Assembly: GCF_900111945.1 (NCBI RefSeq)
Contig: NZ_FOYO01000001.1
Coordinates: 3,231,751-3,295,750 of the forward strand
Direction: 5' to 3'
Length of the DNA: 64,000 nucleotides
DNA from: Litoreibacter janthinus
GTDB lineage: Bacteria; Pseudomonadota; Alphaproteobacteria; Rhodobacterales; Rhodobacteraceae
A program made the translations under genes and the position numbers. The notes under the pieces were generated by a model, which ran no database searches, was not told the DNA's origin, and worked only from the letters and a program-made list of their open reading frames with translations. Numbering within the stretch: position 1 is the stretch's first letter; the number at the start of each line of letters is the position of its first letter. Positions 45,015 to 53,153 of the stretch are shown here, piece by piece.

Positions 45015-45462
45015 GTTACCCCCACAGCTACTTGTTGCTAGAGAAGCAGCTAAATCTGTAGAAAATCAAGGGCTATGATCGCATGCCCAAAAGAATCCCA
45101 TCGGTGATGATATACGCTTCATCAGCCTCAAAGCTCTTGCTATGCCAATCCTAAACTCCTAGGCCACCGTTTGGCTTCTTGGTGTTTTCCCGTCGCTTTC
45201 TACACGGACGGTGTTCTCTATCCATCTGCAATGATGCCGAAATGGACTGCCTGTTTTCGATCCGCAGTCAACTTCCTGCGGCGAACACTGCTAGAGTGCG
45301 CACCGGTATCCGTCATCACCATCAAATAACAATCGCCTAGTCAAACGATGGATTTCTTTACCGTGAGAATAGGTGTCATTTATCAAAGCTGCCTAGAATC
45401 TTCAAAACGCGCGCATATTCTCCATTGACCTCGCGCGCTTGTTCGAAGACCTCTCGCCACTG
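45015..45462. other. 448-base stretch without recognised gene, between cargo operon and virB region
   Basis: The promoter of the leftward seven-gene operon must lie in the first part. Several short frames with stops are present on both strands; a minus-strand frame around 45240-45340 could be a decayed gene remnant but matches nothing I know. No inverted repeats of insertion-sequence type were seen. Confidence 0.35.
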
Positions 45463-45663
45463 CTAGTCAAGGCAACGGAAGTACCGCTCGACATCGGCAA
45501 AATACACCTCAGCATCACGCCTCATCAGGTCAGCATATGCCCTGACATCATCGGGATCGGTCGGCATCCATGGCGGCGCAGGCGGCAGGCAACTGACCGC
45601 GATCGAGGCTGACCCCCGACTCAAAACAGCCAGAGCCAGCCATGTTTGTTTCAAAAGCACCAT
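45463..45663 (-). CDS. Small exported protein accompanying virB loci
   Basis: This 66-residue protein has a hydrophobic start (LLKQTWLALAVLS, possibly a signal) and a mature segment beginning SCLPPAPPWMPTDPDDVRAY and ending YFADVERYFRCLD. I recall this motif beside T4SS genes of roseobacter elements, where it is not named. Two cysteines might pair. It is divergent from the virB operon over a 136-base control region. Confidence 0.6.
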   Translation of the reverse strand: MVLLKQTWLALAVLSRGSASIAVSCLPPAPPWMPTDPDDVRAYADLMRRDAEVYFADVERYFRCLD

Positions 45664-45725
45664 ATTATCTTGGCTCAGCCACTCCGTTGCAGTAAATTCG
45701 TTTCAACGCATGAAAGGCGCAATAA

Positions 45726-45759
45726 TGCAAATTGCACCTATTGATTGCAAGGTTATAAT
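45726..45759 (+). promoter_or_regulatory. Candidate promoter with palindromic operator for the virB operon
   Basis: The palindrome TGCAAATTGCA (45726-45736) overlaps a weak -35-like TTGCAC; TATAAT (45754-45759) follows at 16-base spacing, and another TTGCAA half-site lies between (45745-45750). The position, about 40 bases before the first plus-strand gene of the conjugation operon, fits a repressed promoter. Element regulators are the likely binders. Confidence 0.5.
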
Positions 45760-45799
45760 ATTGTATCGGTTGGGTAGTCCATGAGGGACTGCCGGGCCA

Positions 45800-46153
45800 A
45801 TGCACAATTCTGCAAGGCTCGATCCTATGAATTTGATGCAAGACGCCCCCAATGTTGTCAGCGAAGAAGGGCTGCGCACACTGCTTGCCGAAGGACATTC
45901 GGCGGATGTCGTGTGCCGAGTTACGCCCACAAGAACAGGTGCTCAATGGTCCGGAGTTTGGACCGTGCATTGCGTCTCGCCAGACGGCGAGACGCGCCGC
46001 TTGCTCGTTACCGCGCGCAACAACATGGCCGCGCGGGAATTCAAGACAATCAACGGCCTATCCAGCTTCCTTGCCGGGCTTGGCGCTTCGATCATTTCCA
46101 TCCCTATGTTCGAAGGCAAGATCGCCTCTCACAACCTGGACGACGCGAGCTAA
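45800..46153 (+). CDS. Conserved hypothetical protein at the head of the virB operon
   Basis: The 117-residue soluble protein has a WSGVWTVHCVSPDGETRRLLV beta-rich core and TARNNMAAREFKTINGLSSFL helix. Its frame ends just before the transglycosylase coding region. The start may be ATG 45800 or Met codons 10-13 residues later. Not recognised; the position suggests a regulatory or accessory role in conjugation. Confidence 0.6.
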   Translation: MHNSARLDPMNLMQDAPNVVSEEGLRTLLAEGHSADVVCRVTPTRTGAQWSGVWTVHCVSPDGETRRLLVTARNNMAAREFKTINGLSSFLAGLGASIISIPMFEGKIASHNLDDAS

Positions 46154-46796
46154 GCCCCTTGCCGTCCTCGCAGCATTCCTTGCTGCCCCCGCCTATTCTG
46201 AAGGCTTCGTGCTTTCCATGCGGGCCGATGGCCAGCTGGAGACCAAAGCACCCCAATCAGGTTTTGCGCAAAGCTACGTCGATGGTATTGGTGCAAACCC
46301 ACCAGAGTTGATCGTTTTTGCAGCTCCTGAGACTGTAGAACCGTCTCCTGCACCCACCCGCGCCGTTCCACGCCCCGAAATCCTTGCAGCCCTTGAAAGC
46401 ACCGCGCATCGCTATGGCGGGCACCCCGCATTGCGCCGCGCCGGTCTGTCTGTTTCCGAATGGCAGGCCCTCTTCCAAGCCAATATCGAGATCGAAAGCG
46501 CCTATCGCCCGAATGCGCGCAGTTCCGCAGGTGCGATTGGCCTCGGACAGTTGATGCCTGCGACGGCTGCGCAGCTTGGTGTGGATCCCCATGACTGGCA
46601 GGCCAACCTCGATGGCTCTGCTCGTTACCTTCTCATGATGCTGGCACAGTTCGGCACGCCCGAACTCGCGCTCGCCGCCTATAACGCGGGGCCGAACGCG
46701 GTCGCGCGTTATGGCGGCATCCCTCCCTACCAAGAAACCCAAAATCACGTGCGCCGGGTCATGGCTGTGCGTGACCGACTGACTGGAGCCTCCTGA
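46080..46796 (+). CDS. virB1: VirB1-like lytic transglycosylase (start uncertain)
   Basis: The mature part starts after an AFLAAPAYSEG signal peptide end. The C-terminal 150 residues are an SLT domain: EIESAYRPNARSSAGAIGLGQLM with the catalytic Glu, AYNAGPNAV, and YGGIPPYQET. It opens peptidoglycan for the mating channel. No ATG precedes the signal peptide; the nearest in-frame starts are TTG codons (46071, 46080) or an unusual ACG close to the signal, so the N-terminus is uncertain. Its stop overlaps the virB2 ATG. Confidence 0.8.
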   Translation: MALRSFPSLCSKARSPLTTWTTRAKPLAVLAAFLAAPAYSEGFVLSMRADGQLETKAPQSGFAQSYVDGIGANPPELIVFAAPETVEPSPAPTRAVPRPEILAALESTAHRYGGHPALRRAGLSVSEWQALFQANIEIESAYRPNARSSAGAIGLGQLMPATAAQLGVDPHDWQANLDGSARYLLMMLAQFGTPELALAAYNAGPNAVARYGGIPPYQETQNHVRRVMAVRDRLTGAS

Positions 46797-47086
46797 TGCA
46801 CACACAATTCCGCACGATCCTGTCGCTGGCGCTGGCCAGCTTGATGATTGCCAACCCGGCCTTTGCGCAGAGCATCGATCTCTCTCCGGTGCAAAACCTT
46901 TTGCAGGGGATCGTCGACACGATCACCGGCCCCTTGGGCATTGTCATCGGCACCTTGGCTTTGATCGGTGTGTTCCTCTCCTGGCTCTTTGGCATCCTCG
47001 ACTTCCGCCAAGCCCTTTGGGTGCTGGTTGCGATTGCAGGCATTGCAGCTGCGCCGACCATTGTGACCGCGATCTGGGGCGCGTAA
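46796..47086 (+). CDS. virB2: VirB2-type pilin
   Basis: This 96-residue protein has a signal peptide ending in AFA (residue 24) and two hydrophobic helices separated by a short loop (GPLGIVIGTLALIGVFLSWLFG; ALWVLVAIAGIAAAPTIV), as in VirB2/TrbC pilins. It forms the conjugative pilus after processing. The adjacent virB3 starts seven bases after the stop. Confidence 0.9.
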   Translation: MHTQFRTILSLALASLMIANPAFAQSIDLSPVQNLLQGIVDTITGPLGIVIGTLALIGVFLSWLFGILDFRQALWVLVAIAGIAAAPTIVTAIWGA

Positions 47087-47093
47087 ATCCGGC

Positions 47094-47372
47094 ATGGCAA
47101 CGCAAACTCGCCTCTTCCTCGGTCTGATCCGGCCGCCAAAGCTCATCGGCTTGCCGATCATGTATGCCATGGTCTGGCTCTTCGGGTTTGTGTTGCTGTT
47201 TCTCTGGGTCCAGAGCTGGCCGGTGATCCTTATCGCCGCTCTGGCCTATCCTGCTTTGTGGAGGGCGGCGGATTGGGATCCGGCCTTTCTTGAGGTGATG
47301 GTTACAGCGCTGCAGGAGACGCCACCAACCCCGAACCGCAAGATCCATTCGGGGGACAGCTATGCTCCGTGA
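47094..47372 (+). CDS. virB3: VirB3-type membrane protein
   Basis: The 92-residue protein has the N-terminal LFLGLIRPPKLIGLPIMYA (VirB3 proline-rich start) followed by hydrophobic helices. It assembles with VirB4 at the inner membrane. It overlaps the virB4 start by 11 bases. Confidence 0.9.
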   Translation: MATQTRLFLGLIRPPKLIGLPIMYAMVWLFGFVLLFLWVQSWPVILIAALAYPALWRAADWDPAFLEVMVTALQETPPTPNRKIHSGDSYAP

Positions 47373-49728
47373 TCCTTCGGATGATCTTGCGATGCTGCCG
47401 GATTGGGCGCGCAAAGAGCGCCCGATGGCCAGCATGCTGCCCTATGTCAGCCTCGTGAATGACGTAACGATCCGCACGCGCGGCAATGCTTTGTTCCAGT
47501 GTATCCGCCTTGATGGCGTCAACAGCATGACCAGTGATGACGCGCATTTGGAGAAGATCCGCGCGCTCTTCGCTGCGATCATCGTGCAGATTGGACCGGA
47601 CTACAGTTTCTACGTTCACAAGGTTTCAAAAGCGATTGAGACCGCGCTGCAGCCGGTGCCCAACGAGGGGTTTGCGCAAGAGCTGGACACCCGCTGGCAA
47701 ACGGCCACGGCGCGGGCAGGCCTTCGAGACAAAACCCTCACGCTCACGGTGCTGAAACGTCCTCCCCTCGGCGCGCGGCTGCGCCTGAAGCGTGCAGATT
47801 CAATCGCACAGCTGAAAGACCAGACAGCCAAGCAATTGCGCAAACTCGAAGAAGTCGTCGGGTTTCTGCTCTCATCCTTCGCGGAGATGAACCCGCGTCT
47901 GCTCAGCGCTGAACGTGGCGAGCTGCTCGGGTTCCTCGGCGCGCTCAACATTGGCCAGGAACGACCGCTCTTCGCAAAATCCCGCTTTGGCATCATTGCC
48001 GAGGACGTGGCCAACACGCGCGTCACGTTTCAGGGGCGAGGCTTTACGCTGGACGATGGGACGGCGGGCAAGCGGTTTGGTACGAGCTTTGCCATCAAAA
48101 CCTACCCGGCCAAAACCAGCTGCACCATGTTCGATGAGCTGAACCTGCCCGTCGACATGGTGGTCACGCACTCCTTCTCACCCATTAACAGCAACATCAT
48201 GGCCAGCCGGATCAAGCGCCAACAGCGGCTGATGAAGGCCAGCGATGATGGCGCGATTTCCCTCGCCGAAGAACTGATCGACGCGCTGGACGATCTGGAG
48301 TCCAAGCGGCTCAGCTTTGGCGATCATCACATGACGGTCACGGTTTTTGCTGCGACCGAAGAAAAGCTCGAAGCAATTGCCGCCGAAGTACGCAACATCG
48401 CGGCCAGTGAAGGCGTTAATCTCGTAAACGAGAGCTTTGCGGCGCGGACCCATTATTTTGCGCTGCATCCGGGCAACGGGCAGATGCGCAGCCGCAAGGC
48501 CGCCATCACCAACACGAACTTTGCCGACTTCGCAGCGCTGCATCGCGGTCAACTGGGCAAACCCGGACACAAAGTGCCTTGGGGCAAGCCGATCACTCTG
48601 TTTCCAACGCCTGAACGCTCAGGCTTCCTGTTCAACTACCATGAGACGGGTCAGCCGGACAAAGAACCGACCGGTGGTCATACTTTGATCCTGGGACGCC
48701 CTGGCTCCGGCAAATCGGTGTTGTCAGCCTTCCTCATGACCCAAGCCCGTCGCTGCGACGCGCGCGTCTTTGTCTTCGACTATCGCGCAGGCATGGAAAT
48801 GGCGGTACGGGCCAATGGTGGGCGCTACAGCGCCATCAAGGCGGGTGAAGCCACAGGTCTCAACCCTCTCCGCACCGAAATCGACGGGCGAGGGCAAGCC
48901 TGGCTGTCGGATTGGCTGGCCACGCTGCTGCATCGCGCCGACAAGCCCCTGAGCCCTGTTCAGATCAATCGCATCCAAGAAGTGGTGCGCCAGAACGCCG
49001 GGGCGAGCGATGCCGCGCTGCGCAACTGGCAGGACCTAGCCTCGCTCTTTGTCGCTGGGGCAGATGAAGGGGATCTGTTCGAACGGATTCAGGAATGGAC
49101 GGCGGATGGCCGCTATGGCTGGATCTTTGGGCAAAGCTCTGAAGATACCTTCTCGCTCGATGGTGATGTCGTGGGGTTCGACCTGACCGGCATTCTCGAC
49201 AGCGAAAGCGAGAAGGAACGCATGGCGGTCCTGTCCTACCTGTTTCGGCGGGTGGAGCGGGTGATCGAGGATCGCAAACCGACGCTGATTATCATCGATG
49301 AGGCCTGGAAAGCGCTCGACAACCCGTATTTTGCCGACCGGCTGAGCAACTGGCTGGTCACGGCGCGCAAACAGAACGCGGTCGTCGTGATGATGACCCA
49401 ATACGCAAGCCAGCTCGAGAAAACCCGCACTGGCAAGACGATTGTCGAGGCCGTGCCGACGCAGCTTCTGCTGCCCAACATTCGCGCCTCGGCCAGCGAT
49501 TACACCATGCTGGGCCTTACCGAAAAAGAGCTCAGCGTTCTGCTCGGCACAGGCAGCAATTCCCGTCTGGCGCTGGTGCGCGATGATCAAGGCTCGGTGG
49601 TGATCGACGCCGATCTGAGCGCCCTTGGCCCCTACCTCACGATCCTTGGCGGCATGGAAAAAGGCGAAGCGCTGGTTGGTGAAGATTATCGCCAGAACCC
49701 CGATTTTTGGAGACAGATTGATGCGTAG
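47362..49728 (+). CDS. virB4: VirB4-type ATPase
   Basis: The ATPase has 788 residues. The CagE_TrbE_VirB N-terminal domain is followed by an AAA+ ATPase; Walker A ILGRPGSGKSV lies at about 438-448, Walker B LIIIDEAWKAL at about 641, with motif RKQNAVVVMMTQYAS after it. It energises pilus assembly. The stop overlaps the small lipoprotein gene by eight bases. Confidence 0.95.
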   Translation: MLRDPSDDLAMLPDWARKERPMASMLPYVSLVNDVTIRTRGNALFQCIRLDGVNSMTSDDAHLEKIRALFAAIIVQIGPDYSFYVHKVSKAIETALQPVPNEGFAQELDTRWQTATARAGLRDKTLTLTVLKRPPLGARLRLKRADSIAQLKDQTAKQLRKLEEVVGFLLSSFAEMNPRLLSAERGELLGFLGALNIGQERPLFAKSRFGIIAEDVANTRVTFQGRGFTLDDGTAGKRFGTSFAIKTYPAKTSCTMFDELNLPVDMVVTHSFSPINSNIMASRIKRQQRLMKASDDGAISLAEELIDALDDLESKRLSFGDHHMTVTVFAATEEKLEAIAAEVRNIAASEGVNLVNESFAARTHYFALHPGNGQMRSRKAAITNTNFADFAALHRGQLGKPGHKVPWGKPITLFPTPERSGFLFNYHETGQPDKEPTGGHTLILGRPGSGKSVLSAFLMTQARRCDARVFVFDYRAGMEMAVRANGGRYSAIKAGEATGLNPLRTEIDGRGQAWLSDWLATLLHRADKPLSPVQINRIQEVVRQNAGASDAALRNWQDLASLFVAGADEGDLFERIQEWTADGRYGWIFGQSSEDTFSLDGDVVGFDLTGILDSESEKERMAVLSYLFRRVERVIEDRKPTLIIIDEAWKALDNPYFADRLSNWLVTARKQNAVVVMMTQYASQLEKTRTGKTIVEAVPTQLLLPNIRASASDYTMLGLTEKELSVLLGTGSNSRLALVRDDQGSVVIDADLSALGPYLTILGGMEKGEALVGEDYRQNPDFWRQIDA

Positions 49729-49882
49729 ACTATGCGTGCTGACGCTCACCTTTTTGACCCTGACAGCTTGCGCGGAATACAGGCCGTCAGAAGCTGAATG
49801 CTTCATCAACTCCTTTGCAGAAGTCAGCGGCAGCAACTGCAATTTCGAGCTGCTCGGGCCAATTGGTAATCTCAGTGAGTAA
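49721..49882 (+). CDS. virB7: VirB7-like lipoprotein
   Basis: The protein has 53 residues with a lipoprotein signal (LTLTFLTLTAC; Cys 17 modified) and short mature tail with two more cysteines (ECFIN, NCNFE). This is the usual form of VirB7, which stabilises VirB9 in the outer-membrane core. It overlaps the virB4 end by eight bases and the next GTG start by eight. Confidence 0.75.
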   Translation: MRRLCVLTLTFLTLTACAEYRPSEAECFINSFAEVSGSNCNFELLGPIGNLSE

Positions 49883-51023
49883 GCACCGCCTGCATATCTT
49901 TGCGGGCTTGGTCTGTTTCGCCGCGCCATTGGCCTATGCCCAAGGCGTGCCCACGTTTGATGCGGGCATGTTTTTGCAACGCGAGCGCGTACTGCAGCAG
50001 GGCGACCAGGATCTGGCTCTGCAGCGGGATCGATTGACCAAAGAAGAAGAGCTTGAAAAGCTCGAGCAAGACCAACTCCGGGCATTGGAAGACATCCTTG
50101 ATGCCGCGACGTTGGCCAGCGGAAACTCAGGCGCACTTGTCGCGAGTTTGGAAGCTGGTTCATCGCCAGAGAGCGCTGCAGAGACGCTTTACGGTCCAGT
50201 CGACCCAAACCCCGGCGCTGCACAGATGTTCGGCGATGCTTCGGGCTCGATCGAAGAGCTGATCATTCGCGCGGCTCAGGAAACGCACCATATGTCCGGC
50301 GTACGCGCAGCGGGTCTATCGCCCAAACAATGGCGTTGTCTGTTGCAGGCGCTGATCTGGCAGGAAAGTCGCTTTACAATCGGCGCGCGCTCGCCAGTTG
50401 GCGCGTTCGGCCTGACCCAGATCATGCCCGGCACCGCGCAGGATCTCGGGATTTACCCGGCCTACCATGAAAACCCCTACATCCAGGTCACCGGCGGTGC
50501 GCGCTATCTGGCGCAGATGCTGGCCATGTTTGAGGGCAACATCATTCACGGGCTCGCGGCCTACAATGCCGGTCCCGGCAATGTGCAGCGCTACGGTGGC
50601 GTGCCGCCCTTTGCCGAGACTCAGCACTACGTTCAGGTCATCCCTGAGCGCTACAACCTCTACCTCGCCCGTGTCGGCGGCGTCGATGCGCTTGGCACGA
50701 TTGATCCTGTTCTACTCGCCAACTCTACAATGAGCCTGACGTCCTTCGGCGCAGGGGTCTATGGCGACTACTCACTGGTCTCGGTGCAAGCGGCCGCACT
50801 GCGCGTGCAGGACATCATAACCCGCATTGGTGAGACAGATGACATTCACGCGGCCATGTCGCTCAACACCTATGCGCGGGCGGAACTCGCTCGCCTGATC
50901 GCCATCCGCACGCGCCTCAAGGCCGCCCATACCCGCCCGCTTAGCGCCGCAGAGCTGGCCATGGCGGCCGCGCAGGCGCGCGAACAAGACTTCATGCAAT
51001 TCGATCTGGAGGCCCTTCGATGA
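49875..51023 (+). CDS. Transglycosylase with VirB5-like N-terminal segment
   Basis: The protein has 382 residues from GTG 49875. After a signal peptide (ending AYAQG) comes a coiled-coil segment QGVPTFDAGMFLQRERVL that resembles the N-terminus of the VirB5 encoded next (AQGVPTVDTRNIAQ). An SLT domain follows (QESRFTIGARSPVGAFGLTQIM, AYNAGPGNV, YGGVPPF) and a helical tail. A second muramidase in the same operon besides the VirB1-like one. It may localise cell-wall cleavage to the VirB5 tip or pilus base. Confidence 0.85.
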   Translation: MSKHRLHIFAGLVCFAAPLAYAQGVPTFDAGMFLQRERVLQQGDQDLALQRDRLTKEEELEKLEQDQLRALEDILDAATLASGNSGALVASLEAGSSPESAAETLYGPVDPNPGAAQMFGDASGSIEELIIRAAQETHHMSGVRAAGLSPKQWRCLLQALIWQESRFTIGARSPVGAFGLTQIMPGTAQDLGIYPAYHENPYIQVTGGARYLAQMLAMFEGNIIHGLAAYNAGPGNVQRYGGVPPFAETQHYVQVIPERYNLYLARVGGVDALGTIDPVLLANSTMSLTSFGAGVYGDYSLVSVQAAALRVQDIITRIGETDDIHAAMSLNTYARAELARLIAIRTRLKAAHTRPLSAAELAMAAAQAREQDFMQFDLEALR

Positions 51024-51799
51024 TCCGCTTTCTTTTTACCGTTGCCACCTGCGCGTTGCTGGTTGCCTCACCCGTATCTGCCCAAGGCGTTCCGACAGTA
51101 GACACACGCAACATCGCGCAGGAAATTCGTCAGCTGCAGCAGATGCTCGAAGATTTCGGGATCCAGACCGATCAGCTCGACACACTTCTCGAGCAGCTCG
51201 ACCTGGTGCAGCAGCAACTCGACACGCTCAATGAGGCCTACGCTGCCCTGACCGGCGCGACGGACATCATTGAAATGGCCATGGGTGGTGATCTCGACGG
51301 GCTTCTCGATCAGGAATTCGGCGATCTTCTGGGCACCATCAGGCAAATCCAGAGCGGCGATTTCAGCGGCCTCATCGGCAATGCCGCCCCTCAAATGGAA
51401 GGGCGCATGACACAGGCGCTGGAGGATGCAGGCTTTGACCAAGACAGCCTGTCCGACATGGCCAGCAGTGGCAATCCGGGAGCCGAGCGTATTGCCAGCC
51501 AGGCGGGCACCGGGGCGGTGATGTCGGCTGCGGCTGAAAACAGCTATGAAGAGGCCGCGCAATCCCTCGAACGGGTCGAACAGCTGGTCTCGCTGATCCC
51601 CGACATGGAAACGCTCAAAGAAGCCGTCGATCACAACACCCGCGTCACAGCCGAGCTGGCCATCGCCATGACGCGCATGTGGGAGCTCGAAGCCATCCAG
51701 ACCGTCGGCGCAGGTCAATCCGGCGTGGTGGATGCCGCCACGCTGGCCGAAGAGCGCCGCTACATGGACTTCACCCTGCCAGACCTGCGCGCGGACTGA
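51020..51799 (+). CDS. virB5: VirB5-type minor pilin/tip protein
   Basis: The protein has 259 residues. Signal peptide to VSAQ, then long helical regions (EIRQLQQMLEDFGIQTDQL, LLEQLDLVQQQLDTLNEAY) as in VirB5/TrbJ. It mediates pilus-recipient contact. It overlaps the previous gene by four bases. Confidence 0.85.
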   Translation: MIRFLFTVATCALLVASPVSAQGVPTVDTRNIAQEIRQLQQMLEDFGIQTDQLDTLLEQLDLVQQQLDTLNEAYAALTGATDIIEMAMGGDLDGLLDQEFGDLLGTIRQIQSGDFSGLIGNAAPQMEGRMTQALEDAGFDQDSLSDMASSGNPGAERIASQAGTGAVMSAAAENSYEEAAQSLERVEQLVSLIPDMETLKEAVDHNTRVTAELAIAMTRMWELEAIQTVGAGQSGVVDAATLAEERRYMDFTLPDLRAD

Positions 51800-51803
51800 T
51801 CCC

Positions 51804-52454
51804 ATGAACAGCGAGGCAGAAATCATCGAAGAAGAGCTCGTCTACGGCGCACGACGACGCGAGCTCATGTGGCAGAAACTGGGGCTGACAGGCATGGCGT
51901 TTGGCATGGCAGGTTGCCTCGCCGCTGCTCTTGTCGCCCTATTCGACGTGGACCCGCCGCCCATGATCGTGCCCTTTGATAGCGAAACCGGCATGGCCCT
52001 CCCCAATGCCGTGGTTGAAGCGGTCTCACTCACGGAACGCCCCGCTATCATTGAGGCACAGGTCTACCGCTATGTCATTGATCGAGAGACATACAATCAG
52101 CTCGACAATGACTTGCGCGTGCGGCGGGTCCTGGACCAGTCGGACGGCGCGGCCGCCGCAGGGCTGCGCGCGCTTTGGACCAGCGGCCATGAGGCCTATC
52201 CGCCGGATAGCTATGGAACGGATGCGCGCCTTGAAGTCGAGGTTCTGTCTATCACCCATATCAGCGCCAACCGTGCCCAGGTGCGCCTTCGCAAGCGGCT
52301 CAATTCGCCGCGCGGCAGTCAAAACGGGTTCTTCACCGCAACCCTGATGTTTGAGTTTCGGCCCGAGAATAGTCGGTCGATCGACGATGTCTGGCAGAAC
52401 CCTTTCGGCTTCACCGTCACCGAGTACGCGATCCGTTCAGATCGTTTGGAGTAA
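51804..52454 (+). CDS. virB8: VirB8-type assembly factor
   Basis: The protein has 216 residues from ATG 51804. A single membrane helix (about 28-48) is followed by the periplasmic NTF2-like VirB8 domain (VYRYVIDRETYNQLDNDLRV, AYPPDSYGTDARLEVEV). It nucleates core-complex assembly. Confidence 0.88.
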   Translation: MNSEAEIIEEELVYGARRRELMWQKLGLTGMAFGMAGCLAAALVALFDVDPPPMIVPFDSETGMALPNAVVEAVSLTERPAIIEAQVYRYVIDRETYNQLDNDLRVRRVLDQSDGAAAAGLRALWTSGHEAYPPDSYGTDARLEVEVLSITHISANRAQVRLRKRLNSPRGSQNGFFTATLMFEFRPENSRSIDDVWQNPFGFTVTEYAIRSDRLE

Positions 52455-52457
52455 CAA

Positions 52458-53006
52458 ATGCGCCGCCTGTTCCTGATCCTCGCTTTCCTCGTACCACTTG
52501 CTGGCACCGCCAATGCCGAAATCCAGCCGCGCCAAGGTCCCTATGATGCCCGCGTCCGGCTGGCCACCTATCAAGATGGGCAGGTCTACCGCATCCGCAC
52601 CAGCCTGACCCATGTGACCAGCATTGAATTCGGTCAGGGTGAGACCATCCGCTCGATCATTGCGGGCGACACTGAAGGGTTCCTCCTGGACGGCGTACCC
52701 GGCGGCCAGGCCTTTGCGATCAAGCCAGTCTCGCGCGGCGCGCATACAAACATCACCGTCTACACCAATCGGCGCAGCTATTACTTTAACGTCACCGAGG
52801 CGAGCTCGCCGACCTTCTACGTCATTCGCTTCACCTATCCCGAGGCGGCCCCTCGGCAATCGCGTGTGGCTGCAGGCGCGCCAGCAAATCACGCCTATGG
52901 CGTCAGCGCACGATCCGAGATCACCCCACGCGAAATCTGGGACGATGGCACCTTCACTTATTTCCGCTTTGCCGCGAACGCACCGCTTCCCGCGATCTTT
53001 CGATAG
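52458..53006 (+). CDS. virB9: VirB9-type outer-membrane core protein, truncated by an in-frame TAG
   Basis: The 182-residue product has a signal peptide (ending ANA) and a VirB9 N-terminal domain; the family motif FTYFRFAAN-APLPAIFR is present near the end. At that point the TAG at 53004-53006 stops translation. The same frame stays open for another 48 codons (to 53151) with the expected C-terminal VirB9 strands, so about a fifth of the normal protein is lost unless the amber is read through. The C-terminal part pairs with VirB7 in the outer-membrane ring. Confidence 0.88.
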   Translation: MRRLFLILAFLVPLAGTANAEIQPRQGPYDARVRLATYQDGQVYRIRTSLTHVTSIEFGQGETIRSIIAGDTEGFLLDGVPGGQAFAIKPVSRGAHTNITVYTNRRSYYFNVTEASSPTFYVIRFTYPEAAPRQSRVAAGAPANHAYGVSARSEITPREIWDDGTFTYFRFAANAPLPAIFR

Positions 53007-53153
53007 TCTGGGGGCAATGAGCGGAGCGTGAATGCTCTCGCGCGGCCAGACGACGTGATCCGCGTGTCAGGTGTCAGCGATCGATGGGTTCTCAGGCTCG
53101 GCGAGGACGAGATTTGCGTGCAAGAGATGAGCGAGGCAAACCACGATGAGTGA
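53004..53153 (+). pseudogene. In-frame continuation of virB9 after the amber codon
   Basis: After TAG the frame encodes SGGNERSVNALARPDDVIRV, a typical VirB9 C-terminal strand, then SDRWVLRLGEDEICVQ and ends with TGA at 53151-53153. That TGA overlaps the virB10 start by eight bases, the same kind of overlap as at other junctions of the operon, so the ancestral virB9 ended there. Either a recent nonsense mutation, a sequence error, or suppression by readthrough. Confidence 0.85.

Noticed and set aside
45240..45340. Minus-strand short frame in the gap before the virB region as a transposase remnant
   Set aside because: No recognisable catalytic or repeat sequence; could not be supported.
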